Positions 44,561-56,275 of a stretch of DNA of 64,000 bases are shown piece by piece. Every line of letters begins with the position of its first letter. Position 1 is the stretch's first letter. The stretch lies in assembly GCA_020445665.1 (NCBI GenBank), contig JAGRGD010000064.1:1-64000 (forward strand). The letters run 5' to 3'. The position numbers and the translations under genes are program-made. The DNA comes from Rhodocyclaceae bacterium (GTDB lineage Bacteria; Pseudomonadota; Gammaproteobacteria; Burkholderiales; Rhodocyclaceae). Under the pieces are notes generated by a model, which was not told the origin of the DNA, did not search any database, and was given only the letters and a program-made list of their open reading frames with translations.

Positions 44561-45274
44561 GTGGCCGCCGCCTACAGACGCATTCTCCTCAAGCTCTCCG
44601 GCGAAGCCCTGATGGGCGATGACGCCTACGGCATCAACGAGGAGGTCGTTGGCCGGATCGTCAACGACATCGCCGAGATCACCCGACTGGGTGTCCAGGT
44701 GGGTGTCGTGATTGGCGGCGGCAACATCTTTCGTGGCATGGCCGGTGCAGCCTCCGGCATGGACCGCGCCACCGCCGACTACATGGGCATGCTCGCGACC
44801 GTCATGAACGCCATGGCGCTGTCTGACGCGATGCGTCGCGCAGGCATCGTCAGCCGTGTCCAGTCGGCCCTGACGATGGACCAGGTCGTGGAACCCTACA
44901 TCCGCGGCAAGGCCATCCGCTACCTCGAGGACGGTCGCGTGGTGATCTTCGCGGCCGGTACCGGCAATCCCTTCTTCACGACTGACACCGCCGCGGCCCT
45001 TCGGGGTTCCGAGATCGGGGCCGAGATTGTCCTCAAGGCCACCAAGGTCGACGGTATCTACACCGCCGATCCGAAGAAGGACCCGGAAGCGACGCGCTTC
45101 CCGAAGCTCAGTTTCGACGAAGCCATCAGCCGCAACCTGCAGGTCATGGATGCGACAGCGTTCGCGCTGTGCCGCGACCAGCGCCTGCCGATCAATGTGT
45201 TCAGCATCTTCAAGTCCGGCGCCCTCAGGCGGGTCGTGATGGGAGAGGATGAAGGCACGCTCGTCTACTGCTAA
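44561..45274 (+). CDS. pyrH: UMP kinase
   Basis: 237 residues from a GTG ([19 protein letters not shown]). Motifs [56 protein letters not shown]. It phosphorylates UMP to UDP and is regulated by UTP/GTP in bacteria. The GTG is chosen because the family begins a few residues before RILLKLSGE. Confidence 0.96.
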   Translation: MAAAYRRILLKLSGEALMGDDAYGINEEVVGRIVNDIAEITRLGVQVGVVIGGGNIFRGMAGAASGMDRATADYMGMLATVMNAMALSDAMRRAGIVSRVQSALTMDQVVEPYIRGKAIRYLEDGRVVIFAAGTGNPFFTTDTAAALRGSEIGAEIVLKATKVDGIYTADPKKDPEATRFPKLSFDEAISRNLQVMDATAFALCRDQRLPINVFSIFKSGALRRVVMGEDEGTLVYC

Positions 45275-45285
45275 GGAGTCGATCG

Positions 45286-45843
45286 ATGATCGCCGAGACC
45301 AAGAACAACGCCGAACAGAAGATGAAGAAGTCGATCGAGGCGCTCAAGGCCGACCTGGCCAAGGTGCGTACCGGCCGGGCCCACACGGGCCTGCTCGATC
45401 ACGTCATGGTCGAGTACTACGGCAGCATGGTGCCGGTGAACCAGGTGGCCGGCATCTCCCTTCTGGACGCCCGCACGATCGGCGTCCAGCCCTGGGAGAA
45501 GCCCATGTTCTCGAAGGTCGAAAAAGCGATCCGCGACTCGGATCTGGGCCTCAACCCGTCGAACCAGGGCGACATCATCCGCGTGCCGATGCCGGCCCTC
45601 ACTGAAGAGCGTCGGCGAGAGCTGATCAAGGTGGTCAAGCACGAAGGCGAGACCGCCAAGGTGGCGATCCGCAACATCCGCCGCGACGCCAACAACCACC
45701 TCAAGGACGCGACCAAGGCCAAGGACATCTCTGAAGACGACGAGCGTCGCGGCCAGGACGAGGTTCAGAAGATCACCGACCGCTACGTCGCCGAAGTCGA
45801 CAGCCTGCTGGAACAGAAAGAGCAGGAACTCCTCCAGATCTGA
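45286..45843 (+). CDS. frr: Ribosome recycling factor
   Basis: 185 residues, the usual length, with AAGGAG 7 nt before the ATG. Characteristic [41 protein letters not shown], and KEQELLQI end. Splits post-termination complexes with EF-G. Confidence 0.98.
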   Translation: MIAETKNNAEQKMKKSIEALKADLAKVRTGRAHTGLLDHVMVEYYGSMVPVNQVAGISLLDARTIGVQPWEKPMFSKVEKAIRDSDLGLNPSNQGDIIRVPMPALTEERRRELIKVVKHEGETAKVAIRNIRRDANNHLKDATKAKDISEDDERRGQDEVQKITDRYVAEVDSLLEQKEQELLQI

Positions 45844-45878
45844 TCGCGCCTCCCGTCGTTTAGCCACGAGGCGCCGTT

Positions 45879-46658
45879 TTGGGCATTCCCTTCGTCAGTT
45901 CGACACGCGCGATTCCCGACACCGAGCGGGGGCCGCGCCATGTCGCGATCATCATGGACGGCAACGGCCGGTGGGCGCGTCGCCGCATGATGCCGCGGGT
46001 TGCCGGCCACGCCCGGGGCGTCGAGTCGGTGCGCGCGGTGATACGCGCCTGCATCGACCAAGGTGTCGAGTTCCTGACCCTGTTTGCGTTCAGTTCTGAG
46101 AACTGGCGTCGTCCTGCGGACGAGGTGTCGTTCCTGATGCAGCTCTTCCTGAAGTCGCTGCAGAAGGAACTCGACCGGCTCCACGAGAACGGCATCCGCT
46201 TCCGTGTCATCGGCGACCTCGAGCGCTTTGACGCCTCGCTGGTGCAACTCATCCGCGAAGCCGAGGCGCGCACTGCCGGCAACGAGCGCCTGACCCTGAC
46301 GATCGCCGCCAACTACGGCGGCCGCTGGGACATCATGCAGGCCATGGAGCGCATGCTGGCCGCAGAGCCCGAGCGGCGCAGCGGATTCAGCGAAGAGGCG
46401 CTGTCCGCCCACCTGACACTGGCCTACGCTCCGGAGCCGGATCTCTTCATCCGCACCGGTGGAGAGCAGCGGATCAGCAACTTCCTGCTGTGGCAACTCG
46501 CCTACACCGAGCTGTACTTCACCGAGACCCTTTGGCCCGACTTCGACGAGCAGGCGCTCGGTGAGGCGATCCGCTCCTACCGCAAGCGGGAGCGGCGCTT
46601 CGGCCGGACCAGCGAGCAGCTCAAAGGGGGCCAGGAGGACGCCCCCGGCGATGCTTAG
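45879..46658 (+). CDS. uppS: Undecaprenyl diphosphate synthase
   Basis: 259 residues from a TTG start; GAGG (45868-45871) lies 7 nt upstream and there is no ATG before the conserved [16 protein letters not shown] (catalytic Asp27). Further motifs: [44 protein letters not shown]. cis-prenyltransferase supplying the carrier lipid for peptidoglycan and polysaccharides. Overlaps cdsA by 8 nt. Confidence 0.95.
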   Translation: MGIPFVSSTRAIPDTERGPRHVAIIMDGNGRWARRRMMPRVAGHARGVESVRAVIRACIDQGVEFLTLFAFSSENWRRPADEVSFLMQLFLKSLQKELDRLHENGIRFRVIGDLERFDASLVQLIREAEARTAGNERLTLTIAANYGGRWDIMQAMERMLAAEPERRSGFSEEALSAHLTLAYAPEPDLFIRTGGEQRISNFLLWQLAYTELYFTETLWPDFDEQALGEAIRSYRKRERRFGRTSEQLKGGQEDAPGDA

Positions 46659-47472
46659 AACGCGGGTGATCACGGCCCTGATTCTGGTTGCCGTCCTCGG
46701 CGCCCTCCTGTTTGGTGCGCCCGGCCCGGCCTGGATTGTCTTCGCCGCCCTGATCGCCGCGCTCGGTGGCTGGGAATGGACCGGGCTCATCCACGCCCGT
46801 GGCCCGACCCGTCTAGTGTTCTGCAGCCTGATGGCGGTGCTCGTCCTGGTGATGGCGCCAAGCGGGCAGGTTGTCGAGACCCACTGGCCGAGCCTGACGC
46901 TGTTCGCCCTCGGGAGCGCTTTCTGGCTGCTCGTCGTGCCGATCTGGCTGACGCGACGGTGGCCGGTGCCCCGGGGCTGGGCGGGACTGGCGGTCGGGGC
47001 CATCCTGCTCGTGCCGCCCGCCCTTGCCCTCATCGTCCTGCGCCAGCAGTTCGGCGCGGGGTGGCTGCTGGCGATCATGGCCTCGGTGTGGATGGCTGAC
47101 GTGGCCGCCTACTTCGCCGGAAAACGCTTCGGTCGCGTCAAGCTGGCCCCGAGCATCAGCCCCGGCAAGAGCCGGGAGGGGGCCTACGGTGCGATCGCCG
47201 GCGTGGCGATCTATGCTCTGGTGGTCGCCCTTGCGACCGGCGCCATGGCCCCCACGCCGCTGAATATCGTGCTGCTCGCGGGCGCCAGCGTCATTCATAC
47301 CGTGGTCAGTATCTGGGGCGATCTGTTCGAGTCCCTCGCCAAGCGCCAGGCCGGCGTCAAGGACAGCGGAAAGCTCCTGCCGGGGCACGGCGGCCTGCTC
47401 GACCGCATCGACAGCCTGACTTCGACCCTGCCGATCGTGGCCCTTGCCGGGCTGTGGCTGGCTGGCGCCTGA
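46651..47472 (+). CDS. cdsA: Phosphatidate cytidylyltransferase
   Basis: 273 residues, polytopic membrane protein with about eight hydrophobic segments. The CDP-diglyceride synthetase signature is complete: [29 protein letters not shown]. Makes CDP-diacylglycerol for phospholipid synthesis. Starts inside uppS, within a different frame. Confidence 0.96.
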   Translation: MLRTRVITALILVAVLGALLFGAPGPAWIVFAALIAALGGWEWTGLIHARGPTRLVFCSLMAVLVLVMAPSGQVVETHWPSLTLFALGSAFWLLVVPIWLTRRWPVPRGWAGLAVGAILLVPPALALIVLRQQFGAGWLLAIMASVWMADVAAYFAGKRFGRVKLAPSISPGKSREGAYGAIAGVAIYALVVALATGAMAPTPLNIVLLAGASVIHTVVSIWGDLFESLAKRQAGVKDSGKLLPGHGGLLDRIDSLTSTLPIVALAGLWLAGA

Positions 47473-47494
47473 GCCCCCGGGGGCAAGGAAGGAC

Positions 47495-48661
47495 ATGAAG
47501 CAAGTCACCATCCTCGGTGCGACCGGTTCGATCGGGCGCAGCACGCTCGACGTCATCCGCCGCCATCCGGACCGCTATGCGGTCTTTGCCCTGACGGCCC
47601 ACAGCCGGGTTGACGTCCTGCTCGAGCAGATCCCCCTGTTTCGCCCTGCCGTCGTGGTCGTCGGCAGCCCCGAGGCTGCCCGGCAGCTCGAGGCGGAGCT
47701 GGATGGTACGTGTCGTCCCGAGATTCTGTGGGGCGAGGCGGCCCTTTGCCAGGTGGCGTCGGATGATGCGGTCGATTGCGTGATGGCCGCCATCGTCGGC
47801 GCGGCCGGCCTGGCGCCGGCGCTCGCCGCGGCGCAGAGCGGCAAGCAGGTGCTGCTCGCCAACAAGGAGGCGCTGGTCATGTCCGGTGCGCTCTTCATGG
47901 ATACGGTGCGTGCCGGGAAGGCGAGCCTTCTGCCGATCGACAGCGAACACAACGCCGTCTTCCAGGCCCTGCCGGCCGGCTTTCGTGGGCTGGCGGACGA
48001 GGGCGTGCGGCGCATCCTGCTGACCGCGTCGGGCGGACCCTTCCGCACCCGGGAGCCGGCTTCATTGGTGGATGTCACGCCGGAGGAGGCCTGCGCTCAC
48101 CCCAACTGGGTCATGGGCCGCAAGATCTCGGTCGACTCCGCTACGATGATGAACAAGGGGCTCGAGGTCATCGAGGCTCACTGGCTGTTCGGGGCGGGCG
48201 CGGACCAGATCCAGGTGGTGATCCACCCCCAGAGCGTCATCCATTCGATGGTCGAGTACACCGACGGCTCGGTCCTGGCGCAGCTCGGCAATCCGGACAT
48301 GCGCACGCCCATCGCCCACGCCCTGGCCTATCCGGAGCGCATCGACTCGGGGGTCGCCTCCCTCGATCTCTTCGAGGTGGCACGGCTGGACTTCGAGCGG
48401 CCCGACCTGGCGCGCTTCCCGTGCCTCGGCCTGGCCTTCGAGGCGCTACGGGCTGGTGGTAGCGCAGCAGCGGTGCTGAACGCGGCCAACGAAGTCGCGG
48501 TCGAGGCCTTTCTCGAACGCCGGCTCGGCTTCACCGGCATCGCCGACGTTTGCCGTCGGGTGCTGGAACACTTCGGCACGGCTGCGGTCTGCAGCTTGCA
48601 GGATGTATTCGATGCCGACCGTGCGGCGCGCGAACTGGCGCGCCGTGCGATCGCCGCCTGA
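47495..48661 (+). CDS. dxr: 1-deoxy-D-xylulose-5-phosphate reductoisomerase
   Basis: 388 residues from the ATG at 47495 ([17 protein letters not shown]), preceded by AAGGAAGG. NADPH motif GATGSIG (8-14), [23 protein letters not shown] and [19 protein letters not shown]. Second enzyme of the MEP isoprenoid pathway, feeding uppS upstream. Confidence 0.97.
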   Translation: MKQVTILGATGSIGRSTLDVIRRHPDRYAVFALTAHSRVDVLLEQIPLFRPAVVVVGSPEAARQLEAELDGTCRPEILWGEAALCQVASDDAVDCVMAAIVGAAGLAPALAAAQSGKQVLLANKEALVMSGALFMDTVRAGKASLLPIDSEHNAVFQALPAGFRGLADEGVRRILLTASGGPFRTREPASLVDVTPEEACAHPNWVMGRKISVDSATMMNKGLEVIEAHWLFGAGADQIQVVIHPQSVIHSMVEYTDGSVLAQLGNPDMRTPIAHALAYPERIDSGVASLDLFEVARLDFERPDLARFPCLGLAFEALRAGGSAAAVLNAANEVAVEAFLERRLGFTGIADVCRRVLEHFGTAAVCSLQDVFDADRAARELARRAIAA

Positions 48662-48667
48662 GGAACG

Positions 48668-50035
48668 ATGACTCTTCTCGACTACCTGATTCCGTTCGCG
48701 CTGGCCCTCGGCGTACTGATCGTGTTCCACGAACTGGGGCACTACCTCGTCGCGCGCTGGTGTGGCGTCAAGGTGCTGCGCTTCTCGGTGGGCTTCGGCA
48801 AGCCCCTGCTGACGCGGCGCCTGGGTGCCGACGGCACAGAGTGGTCGCTGGCGGCCTTTCCGCTGGGCGGCTACGTCAAGATGCTCGACGAGCGCGAGGG
48901 CGAAGTGCCCGCCCACGAGGTTTACCGGGCCTTCAACCGGCAGACCGTCGGCAAGCGCTTTGCGATCGTCGCGGCGGGCCCCCTCGCCAACCTGTTGTTG
49001 GCCATTGCCCTGTACTGGGGTCTGTTCGTCTATGGCTCCGAGGAGCTGCGCTCGCGCATCGACGCGCCGGCGGCGGCGACTGCCGCGGCCGAGGCCGGGC
49101 TGCTTGCCGGCGACAGCATCGTCGGCGTCGAAGGGGAGTCGGTGCGCAGCTGGCAGGAGCTGCGTTGGGCGATGCTGCAGCATGCCCTGGACGGCGCGCG
49201 CATCCAGCTTTCGGTCCGGCCCGACGGTGCCAGCCAGGTGGTCGAGCGCAGCATCTCGCTGGCGGGGACCTCCCTCGAGGCGGAGGCTGGCGACGTGCTC
49301 GACCAGCTCGGCCTGCGCCCGATCCGCCCCCACCTGCCGGCCGTGATCGGCCGCATGATCCCGGACGGTCCGGCCGAGCAGGCTGGCATCCAGGTGGGCG
49401 ACCGCGTCGTCGCCATCGACGGGCAGCCGGTTGCCGACTGGGCGGCGCTGGTCGAGCAGGTGATCGCGTCCGAGGGGCGCACCCTGGCGATCGAGGTCGA
49501 GCGTGGTCGTGACCGCGTCGCGCATCAGGTGACGCCTTCCATCGAGACGGTCGGTGGTCAGCCGGTGGCCCGGATCGGCGTGGCGGTGGCGGAAGATCCG
49601 ACCCTCCGCGAGCGCATGTTCGCCACCGTGCGCTACGGCGTCGTCGAGGCCCTGGGCAAGGCCGTGCAGCAGACCTGGGAGACCTCCGTCCTCAGTGTCT
49701 CGGTGATCGGCCGGATGATCGTCGGCGATGTGTCGTGGAAGAACCTGTCGGGGCCGGTCACCATTGCCGACTTCGCCGGTCAGTCGGCCAAGATGGGCAT
49801 TCCCCACTATCTCAAGTTCCTGGCCCTGATCAGCATCTCGCTCGGAGTCCTGAACCTGCTGCCCATTCCGGTGCTGGATGGCGGGCACTTACTGTATTAT
49901 CTCGTCGAAATCGTCAAGGGCAGTCCGGTTCCGGACCGCATCATGGAGATCGGCCAGCAGGTAGGTCTTGCACTGCTGGTGATGCTGATGGCCTTTGCGT
50001 TCTACAACGACATCAATCGCCTGATCTCGGGCTGA
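48668..50035 (+). CDS. rseP: RIP site-2 zinc metalloprotease RseP
   Basis: 455 residues. Zinc motif FHELGHYLVARW (His21, Glu22, His25) in the first transmembrane segment, two PDZ-like repeats (AGLLAGDSIVGVEG; AGIQVGDRVVAIDG), and the second half motif PIPVLDGGHLLYYLVE. Cleaves anti-sigma-E (RseA-like) and signal peptides within the membrane. Confidence 0.96.
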   Translation: MTLLDYLIPFALALGVLIVFHELGHYLVARWCGVKVLRFSVGFGKPLLTRRLGADGTEWSLAAFPLGGYVKMLDEREGEVPAHEVYRAFNRQTVGKRFAIVAAGPLANLLLAIALYWGLFVYGSEELRSRIDAPAAATAAAEAGLLAGDSIVGVEGESVRSWQELRWAMLQHALDGARIQLSVRPDGASQVVERSISLAGTSLEAEAGDVLDQLGLRPIRPHLPAVIGRMIPDGPAEQAGIQVGDRVVAIDGQPVADWAALVEQVIASEGRTLAIEVERGRDRVAHQVTPSIETVGGQPVARIGVAVAEDPTLRERMFATVRYGVVEALGKAVQQTWETSVLSVSVIGRMIVGDVSWKNLSGPVTIADFAGQSAKMGIPHYLKFLALISISLGVLNLLPIPVLDGGHLLYYLVEIVKGSPVPDRIMEIGQQVGLALLVMLMAFAFYNDINRLISG

Positions 50036-50042
50036 CCATTTC

Positions 50043-52343
50043 ATGAACCCTAAGCTTCTACCCGGGCTCATTGCGGCCCTGCTGGCCGTGCCATTGCCTG
50101 CCGCGGCCTTCCAGCCGTTCGTGATCCAGGACATCCGTGTCGAGGGCATCCAGCGCACAGAAGCGGGTACCGTCTTCAATTATCTGCCGGTGCGTGTCGG
50201 CGACCAGCTGACCGAATCCGCTGCGTCGTCGTCGATCAAGGCCCTTTACGCCACCGGCTTCTTCCGCGATGTGCGCATCGAGGCGGACGGCAAGGTGATG
50301 GTCGTCGTGGTCGACGAGCGGCCTGCGATTGCCCAGGTCAACTTCGAGGGGGTCAAGGCCTTCGAGAAGGACGGGCTCAAGCAGGGCCTGCGCGAGGTCG
50401 GCCTGTCCGAGTCGCGCATTTTCGACCGGGCACTGCTGGATCGCGCCGAGCAGGAGTTGAAGCGGCAGTACCTGTCGAAGGGTCTCTACTCGGCCAAGAT
50501 CAGCACCAGCGTGACGCCGATGGAGCGCAACCGGGTGGCGGTGAACTTCAATGTGGTGGAGGGCGAGGCCGCCAAGATCCGCAAGATCGGTATCGTCGGC
50601 AATCGCGCGTTCGGCAGCGAGGAATTGCTCGATCTCTTCCAGCTGACCACGCCCGGCTGGCTCACCTGGTACACCAAGAACGACCAGTATTCGAAGCAGA
50701 AGCTGTCGGCCGATCTGGAGAAGCTGCGCTCCTTCTACCTCGACCAGGGCTACCTGGACTTCAGCATCGACGCCACCCAGGTCTCCATCACGCCCGACAA
50801 GCAGGACATCTACATCACCGTCAACATCAACGAGGGCCAGAAATACACGGTCTCCGGGGTGCGCCTGACGGGTGACCTGATCCTGCCCGAGGAGACCTAC
50901 CGCAAGCTGGTGAAGGTCAAGCCCGGCGAGACCTTCTCGCGCCGCAAGCTGACCGAGACCAACAAGGCCATCACCGACCGGCTCGGCAACGAGGGCTATG
51001 CCTTCGCCAACGTGAACGCCTCGCCGGAGGTGGACCGGGAGAAGCAGGAGGTCGCGTTCACGATCTTCGTCGATCCGGGCCGGCGGGTGTACGTGCGCCG
51101 TATCGACGTGTCGGGCAACACCCGCACCCACGACGAGGTGGTCCGGCGCGAGATGCGTCAGATGGAAGGCGCCTGGTACGACGCCGCCAAGATCAGTCGC
51201 TCGCGGGTGCGCGTCGAGCGGCTCGGCTTCTTCGACGAGGTCAACGTCGAGACCCCGCCGGTGGCCGGCACCTCCGACCAGGTGGACCTGAACTTCGCGG
51301 TCAAGGAGCGGCCCACCGGCAACCTGATGTTCGGCGCCGGCTTTTCGAGCTCCGAGAAGGTGGTCATCACGGCCTCGATCTCCCAGCAGAACCTCTTCGG
51401 CAGTGGCAACTCGGCATCGCTCAACATCAACACCAGCCGGATCAACAAGACCCTCTCGCTGTCATTTACGAACCCGTACTTCACCGTGGACGGGGTCAGC
51501 CTGGGCTGGGACATCTACCAGAAGAACGTGGACCCCACCTCGCTGACGGTGGCCCGCTACAAGACCGAGTCGATCGGTGGCGGGGTGCGCTTCGGCTACC
51601 CGATCGCCGAGGATGACAAGATCAACTTCGGCCTGGCCGTCGATCGCACCAAGATCACCACCTTCGACGACAGCCCCGACCGCTACAAGCAGTTCTGCGA
51701 GGATTTCGACTGCGAATCGGTGTCGAGCCTGATTGGCACGGTGAGCTGGGCGCGCGACGAACGCGACAGCTTCCTCTATCCGACCAAGGGCACCTACCAG
51801 CGGGTGTTCTTCGAATCGGCCCTGCCGCCGGGCACGCTGCGCTATGGCAAGCTGATCTACGAGCACCAGCGCTGGTTCCCGATCGGCTCCGACTACACCC
51901 TGATGCTCAATGGCGAGATCGGCTTGGCCAAGGGCTGGGACAACAAGCCGCTGCCGTTCTACAAGAGTTTCTACGCGGGCGGCATCGGCTCGGTGCGGGG
52001 CTTCGACCAGAGTTCGCTCGGCCCGCAGTTCATCGACAGCACGACCGGCGACCGGGAATCCCTCGGTGGCGACCGGCGGATCATCGGCAATGCCGAGTTC
52101 TACTTCCCGGTGCCCGGGTCGGGACGCGACAAGTCGTTCCGCATATCGGCCTTCGTCGACGCCGGCCAGGTCTATGGGGAGGGCGAACCGCTGAAGCTGT
52201 CGGAATTGCGCTACAGTTCCGGCTTGGCGTTTTCCTGGAGTTCGCCCATCGGCCCGCTGAAGTTCAGCCTCGGCTGGCCGCTCAACAAGAAAGAGGGCGA
52301 CCGGACCCAACGCTTCCAGTTCCAACTCGGATCCATATTCTGA
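50043..52343 (+). CDS. bamA: Outer membrane protein assembly factor BamA
   Basis: 766 residues: signal peptide cleaved after LPAAA (about residue 22), five POTRA domains (about 24-425), and an Omp85 barrel with VRGF in SVRGFDQSSLGP (lid-lock motif) and the outer-membrane C-terminal phenylalanine (FQFQLGSIF). Core of the BAM complex. Confidence 0.97.
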   Translation: MNPKLLPGLIAALLAVPLPAAAFQPFVIQDIRVEGIQRTEAGTVFNYLPVRVGDQLTESAASSSIKALYATGFFRDVRIEADGKVMVVVVDERPAIAQVNFEGVKAFEKDGLKQGLREVGLSESRIFDRALLDRAEQELKRQYLSKGLYSAKISTSVTPMERNRVAVNFNVVEGEAAKIRKIGIVGNRAFGSEELLDLFQLTTPGWLTWYTKNDQYSKQKLSADLEKLRSFYLDQGYLDFSIDATQVSITPDKQDIYITVNINEGQKYTVSGVRLTGDLILPEETYRKLVKVKPGETFSRRKLTETNKAITDRLGNEGYAFANVNASPEVDREKQEVAFTIFVDPGRRVYVRRIDVSGNTRTHDEVVRREMRQMEGAWYDAAKISRSRVRVERLGFFDEVNVETPPVAGTSDQVDLNFAVKERPTGNLMFGAGFSSSEKVVITASISQQNLFGSGNSASLNINTSRINKTLSLSFTNPYFTVDGVSLGWDIYQKNVDPTSLTVARYKTESIGGGVRFGYPIAEDDKINFGLAVDRTKITTFDDSPDRYKQFCEDFDCESVSSLIGTVSWARDERDSFLYPTKGTYQRVFFESALPPGTLRYGKLIYEHQRWFPIGSDYTLMLNGEIGLAKGWDNKPLPFYKSFYAGGIGSVRGFDQSSLGPQFIDSTTGDRESLGGDRRIIGNAEFYFPVPGSGRDKSFRISAFVDAGQVYGEGEPLKLSELRYSSGLAFSWSSPIGPLKFSLGWPLNKKEGDRTQRFQFQLGSIF

Positions 52344-52359
52344 TTCGGAGCCCAGGCAA

Positions 52360-52872
52360 GTGGAGACACAGTTGAAACGATTCGGCATGTCGCTCGTCGC
52401 GGCCTTGCTGGTCGCGCTGCCCGGCATCGCCGCGGCGCAGGCCAAGATCGGCTTCGTCAATTCCGATCGCGTGATGCGCGAGGCGGTCCCGGCGGTGCAG
52501 GCGCAAAAGCGCCTCGAGAAGGAATTCGAGCCCCGCGACAAGGCCCTTCAGGCCCGCGTCGAGCGCCTCAAGACCCTGCAGGAAGATCTCGAAACCAATG
52601 GCATGACCTTGTCGGCAGAAGAGCGCCGCAAGCGCGAGCGTGAGTTCAACGAACTCAACCGGGAAGTCCAGCGCACCCAGCGCGAGTTCCGCGAAGACCT
52701 CAACGCGCGCCGCAACGAGGAACTGGCCGCCGTGCTCGACAAGGCCAACACCGCCATCAAGAAGATCGCCGCCGACGAGAACTACGACATCATCTTTCAG
52801 GAAGCGGTCTACGCCAGCACGCGGATCGACATCACGGACAAGGTGATCAAGGCGCTGGGCGAGGGCAAGTGA
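52360..52872 (+). CDS. skp: Periplasmic chaperone Skp/OmpH
   Basis: 170 residues from GTG, or 166 from the TTG at 52372, which has GGAG 6 nt upstream; the choice is uncertain. Signal peptide (MSLVAALLVALPGIAAAQA), then KIGFVNSDRVMREA and a long coiled coil rich in charged residues (ERRKREREFNELNREVQRTQREF). Trimeric holdase for outer membrane proteins, next to bamA and lpxD as usual. Confidence 0.92.
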   Translation: METQLKRFGMSLVAALLVALPGIAAAQAKIGFVNSDRVMREAVPAVQAQKRLEKEFEPRDKALQARVERLKTLQEDLETNGMTLSAEERRKREREFNELNREVQRTQREFREDLNARRNEELAAVLDKANTAIKKIAADENYDIIFQEAVYASTRIDITDKVIKALGEGK

Positions 52873-53924
52873 GCGTGGGCAGCGCCCGCAGCTTCCTCCT
52901 GACGGAGATCGTCGCGACCCTCGGCGGCGAGTTGATCGGTGATGGTGCGGTGGCCGTAGAGCGGGTGGCAACGCTGGAGAACGCCGGCCCCGATGCCATC
53001 GGCTTCCTCGCCAACCCGCGGTACAAGTCGCAGGTGGCGGCCTCACGCGCCGGCGCGATCATCCTTTCGCCGAAGCTCGTCGATATCACCGACGTGCCCC
53101 GCATCGTCGCAGACGATCCCTACCTGTATTTTGCGCGGCTCGCGCAGCTCCTGAATCCGCCGCCGGCGGCCTCGGGCGTGGTGGCCGCGACGGCGGCCGT
53201 CGAGAGTCCGCTGCCTTCCGGTACCGAGGTAGGCCCAGGGGCATGGATTGGCCCCGAGGTTTCGATCGGTCGCGACGTCATCATCGGCGCCGGCTGCCAC
53301 GTGGGCGCCGGCGTCACGATCGGCGACGGCACGCGCCTCTACCCGGGCGTGTCGATCTATCCCGGCTGCCAGGTCGGTGCGCGCTGCATCCTGCACTCCG
53401 GCGTCGTGATCGGCGCCGACGGTTTCGGCTTCGCCCGCAGTGCCGAGAAGGAGTGGGTCAAGATCCCCCAGACCGGGCGAGTCGTGATCGGCGACGATGT
53501 CGAGGTGGGGGCCAACACCAGCATCGACCGGGGCGCGATCGACGACACCGTGATCGAGGACGGGGTCAAGCTCGACAACCAGATCCAGATCGGCCACAAC
53601 GTGCGTATCGGCCGACACTCGATCGTCGCTGCCGCGGCGGCCATCGCGGGCAGCACGCACATCGGCGAACGCTGCATGATCGGCGGCATGGTCGGCATCG
53701 TCGGTCATCTCGAGATTGCCGACGACGTGGTCGTCTCCGGCGGCACGGTCGTCGCCAAGAGCCTGCGCAAGCCAGGCATGTACACCTCCATCCCACCGCT
53801 CCAACCCCACGCGGACTGGGTGCGCAACTTCTCCCACATCCGCCACCTTGACGCGATGGCGGATAAAATACGCGCCCTCGAACATCGAATCTCAGAACTG
53901 GAAGAAGGGTCCTCGCCGCGATGA
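52869..53924 (+). CDS. lpxD: UDP-3-O-(3-hydroxyacyl)glucosamine N-acyltransferase
   Basis: 351 residues from a GTG overlapping the skp stop. N-terminal uridine-binding domain ([20 protein letters not shown]), many hexapeptide repeats ([22 protein letters not shown]), and the catalytic His in [14 protein letters not shown]. Third acylation step of lipid A. Confidence 0.96.
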   Translation: MSVGSARSFLLTEIVATLGGELIGDGAVAVERVATLENAGPDAIGFLANPRYKSQVAASRAGAIILSPKLVDITDVPRIVADDPYLYFARLAQLLNPPPAASGVVAATAAVESPLPSGTEVGPGAWIGPEVSIGRDVIIGAGCHVGAGVTIGDGTRLYPGVSIYPGCQVGARCILHSGVVIGADGFGFARSAEKEWVKIPQTGRVVIGDDVEVGANTSIDRGAIDDTVIEDGVKLDNQIQIGHNVRIGRHSIVAAAAAIAGSTHIGERCMIGGMVGIVGHLEIADDVVVSGGTVVAKSLRKPGMYTSIPPLQPHADWVRNFSHIRHLDAMADKIRALEHRISELEEGSSPR

Positions 53925-54358
53925 ACATCCACGAAATCCTGCAGTACCTGCCGCACCGCTACCCGTTCCTGCTGGTCGACCGGGTGAATGAGCTGGTGGA
54001 GGGCGAGCACATCGTCGCGATCAAGAACGTGACCATGAACGAGCCGTTCTTCCCCGGTCATTTCCCGCACCACCCGGTGATGCCGGGCGTGCTGATCGTC
54101 GAGGCCATGGCCCAGGCCGCTGCGATCCTCTCGTTCAAGACCATGGGCGCGCTGCCGGACGACGATTCGGTGGTGTACTTCGCCGGCATCGATGGCGTGC
54201 GCTTCAAGCGCCCGGTCACGCCCGGCGACCAGCTCGTGATGACCGTGACCATCCTCAACACCAAGCGCAACGTCTGGAAGTACAAGGCCGTCGCCCGCGT
54301 CGATGGCGAAGTCGCGGCCGAGGCCGAGCTGATGTGCGCGCTCAAGAAGCTGGCATGA
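53921..54358 (+). CDS. fabZ: 3-hydroxyacyl-ACP dehydratase FabZ
   Basis: 145 residues, hot-dog fold. Active-site [11 protein letters not shown] (His47) and VEAMAQ (Glu61). Fatty acid elongation, competing with LpxA for 3-hydroxyacyl-ACP. Overlaps both neighbours by 4 nt (ATGA). Confidence 0.97.
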   Translation: MNIHEILQYLPHRYPFLLVDRVNELVEGEHIVAIKNVTMNEPFFPGHFPHHPVMPGVLIVEAMAQAAAILSFKTMGALPDDDSVVYFAGIDGVRFKRPVTPGDQLVMTVTILNTKRNVWKYKAVARVDGEVAAEAELMCALKKLA

Positions 54359-55125
54359 TCCACCCGACCGCCATCGTGCATCCCGATGCGTGCCTCGCAG
54401 AGGGGGTCGAGGTCGGGGCCTACTCGATCATCGGGCCCCATGTGGAGATCGGCCGCGACACCTGGATCGGCCCCCACGTGGTGGTCGAGGGGCACACCCG
54501 CATCGGCGAGCAGAACAGGATCTTCCAGTTCTGTTCGGTCGGCGCTGTCCCGCAGGACAAGAAATACGCGGATGAGCCGACCCGGCTCGAGATTGGCGAC
54601 CGCAACACCATTCGCGAGTATTGCTCGTTCAACGTAGGTACGGCCCAGGACGGTGGCGTGACGCGGGTCGGGAGCGATAACTGGATCATGGCCTACGTGC
54701 ACGTCGCCCACGACTGCATCGTCGGCGATCACACCATCTTCGCCAACAACGCGACCCTCGCCGGTCACGTGGAGGTGGGCGACTGGGCAATTCTCGGCGG
54801 CTTCACCGGCGTGCACCAGTTCGGCCGGGTGGGCGCCCATTCCTTCTGTGGTGTCGGCACCGTGCTGCTGCAGGATCTGCCGCCCTACGTCACCGTGGCC
54901 GGGAATCCGGCCGCCCCCCGCGGCATCAACTCGGAGGGGCTGAAGCGCCGCGGTTTCAGCGCCGAGCAGATCAGCGCCATCAAGCGCGCCTACCGACTCC
55001 TCTACCGTTCCGGCCTTGGTCTCGACGAGGCCCGCGAACAGATCGACACCGTCGCCGGCGAGCACGAGGCCGTGCGTCTGTTTGCCGACTTCATCGGCGT
55101 GCGCAACCGCGGCATCGTCCGCTGA
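54355..55125 (+). CDS. lpxA: UDP-N-acetylglucosamine acyltransferase
   Basis: 256 residues from the ATG overlapping the fabZ stop ([12 protein letters not shown]). Hexapeptide repeats and the catalytic His119 in [12 protein letters not shown] (E. coli His125), plus GGFTGVHQF. First step of lipid A synthesis. Confidence 0.97.
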   Translation: MIHPTAIVHPDACLAEGVEVGAYSIIGPHVEIGRDTWIGPHVVVEGHTRIGEQNRIFQFCSVGAVPQDKKYADEPTRLEIGDRNTIREYCSFNVGTAQDGGVTRVGSDNWIMAYVHVAHDCIVGDHTIFANNATLAGHVEVGDWAILGGFTGVHQFGRVGAHSFCGVGTVLLQDLPPYVTVAGNPAAPRGINSEGLKRRGFSAEQISAIKRAYRLLYRSGLGLDEAREQIDTVAGEHEAVRLFADFIGVRNRGIVR

Positions 55126-55129
55126 ACCG

Positions 55130-56275
55130 ATGACCGTCCGCATCGCGATGGTCGCCGGCGAGGCCTCGGGCGACCTGCTCGCCGCGCACCTCATCCGCGC
55201 CCTGAAGCACCACCTGCCCGACGCCGAGTTCTACGGCATCGGGGGGCCGAAGATGGCGGCCGAGGGCTTCGACGTGATGTGGCCCTGCGAGCGGCTCGCC
55301 GTACACGGCTACGTGGATGCCCTCAAGCGCTACCGTGAGCTGTCCGGCATTCGGCGCGAGCTGGGCCGGCACATCCTGCGGGAGCGGCCGAACGCCTTCA
55401 TCGGGGTCGACGCGCCGGACTTCAACCTCGGTCTCGAGTCCCGCCTGAAAGCCGGCGGCCTGCCGACCATCCACTTCGTCAGTCCGTCGATCTGGGCCTG
55501 GCGGGGCGGGCGCATCAAGCGCATTTCGCGCAGCGTCAGCCACATGCTGTGCCTGTTTCCGTTCGAGCCGGCGCTCTACGAGGCGCGGGGCATCCCCGTG
55601 ACCTACGTGGGACACCCGCTGGCCGATGTGTTGCCGATGGCACCCGACCGCGCGGCGACCCGCGAGACGCTCGGCTTGCCCGACGAGCAACTGATCTTCG
55701 CGCTGCTGCCCGGCAGCCGGCAGTCCGAGGCGCGCAACCTGGGGCCGCTCTTCATCGAGACCATCCAGGTGCTCGCCCAGCGTCACCCCGATGCCCAGTT
55801 CCTGGTGCCGCTGGCCACCCGCGAAACGCTGGCCATCTTCGAGCAGGCGATCCATGCGGCCGGGGGGCGCGAGCTGCCGGTACGGCTGATGCGCGGCCAC
55901 GCCTGGGAGGCGATGACCGCCGCCGACGTGGTGCTCGTCGCCAGCGGCACCGCGACCCTCGAGGCGGCGCTGCTCAAGCGGCCGATGGTGATCACCTACC
56001 GCATCGGCCAGTGGCAGTACCGCCTGATGAAGCGTATGGCCTACCTGCCCTGGGTGGGTCTGCCGAACATCCTGTGCAACGACTCGGTGGTGCCGGAGCT
56101 GCTGCAGGACGAGGCAACGCCGGTCGCCCTGGCCGACGCGCTCGATGCCTGGGTTGCCGACGGTGACGCCCGGGCCCGGCTCGAGGCCCTGTTCACCGAG
56201 ATGCACCAGGACCTCCGACAGGACACGGCCAGCCGGGCCGCGGAGGCGATTCTTCCGTACCTGGAGCCGGTGTGA
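55130..56275 (+). CDS. lpxB: Lipid-A-disaccharide synthase
   Basis: 381 residues from [21 protein letters not shown] (GT19 N-terminal motif). Other marks: [61 protein letters not shown]. Joins UDP-diacyl-GlcN and lipid X. Confidence 0.96.
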   Translation: MTVRIAMVAGEASGDLLAAHLIRALKHHLPDAEFYGIGGPKMAAEGFDVMWPCERLAVHGYVDALKRYRELSGIRRELGRHILRERPNAFIGVDAPDFNLGLESRLKAGGLPTIHFVSPSIWAWRGGRIKRISRSVSHMLCLFPFEPALYEARGIPVTYVGHPLADVLPMAPDRAATRETLGLPDEQLIFALLPGSRQSEARNLGPLFIETIQVLAQRHPDAQFLVPLATRETLAIFEQAIHAAGGRELPVRLMRGHAWEAMTAADVVLVASGTATLEAALLKRPMVITYRIGQWQYRLMKRMAYLPWVGLPNILCNDSVVPELLQDEATPVALADALDAWVADGDARARLEALFTEMHQDLRQDTASRAAEAILPYLEPV

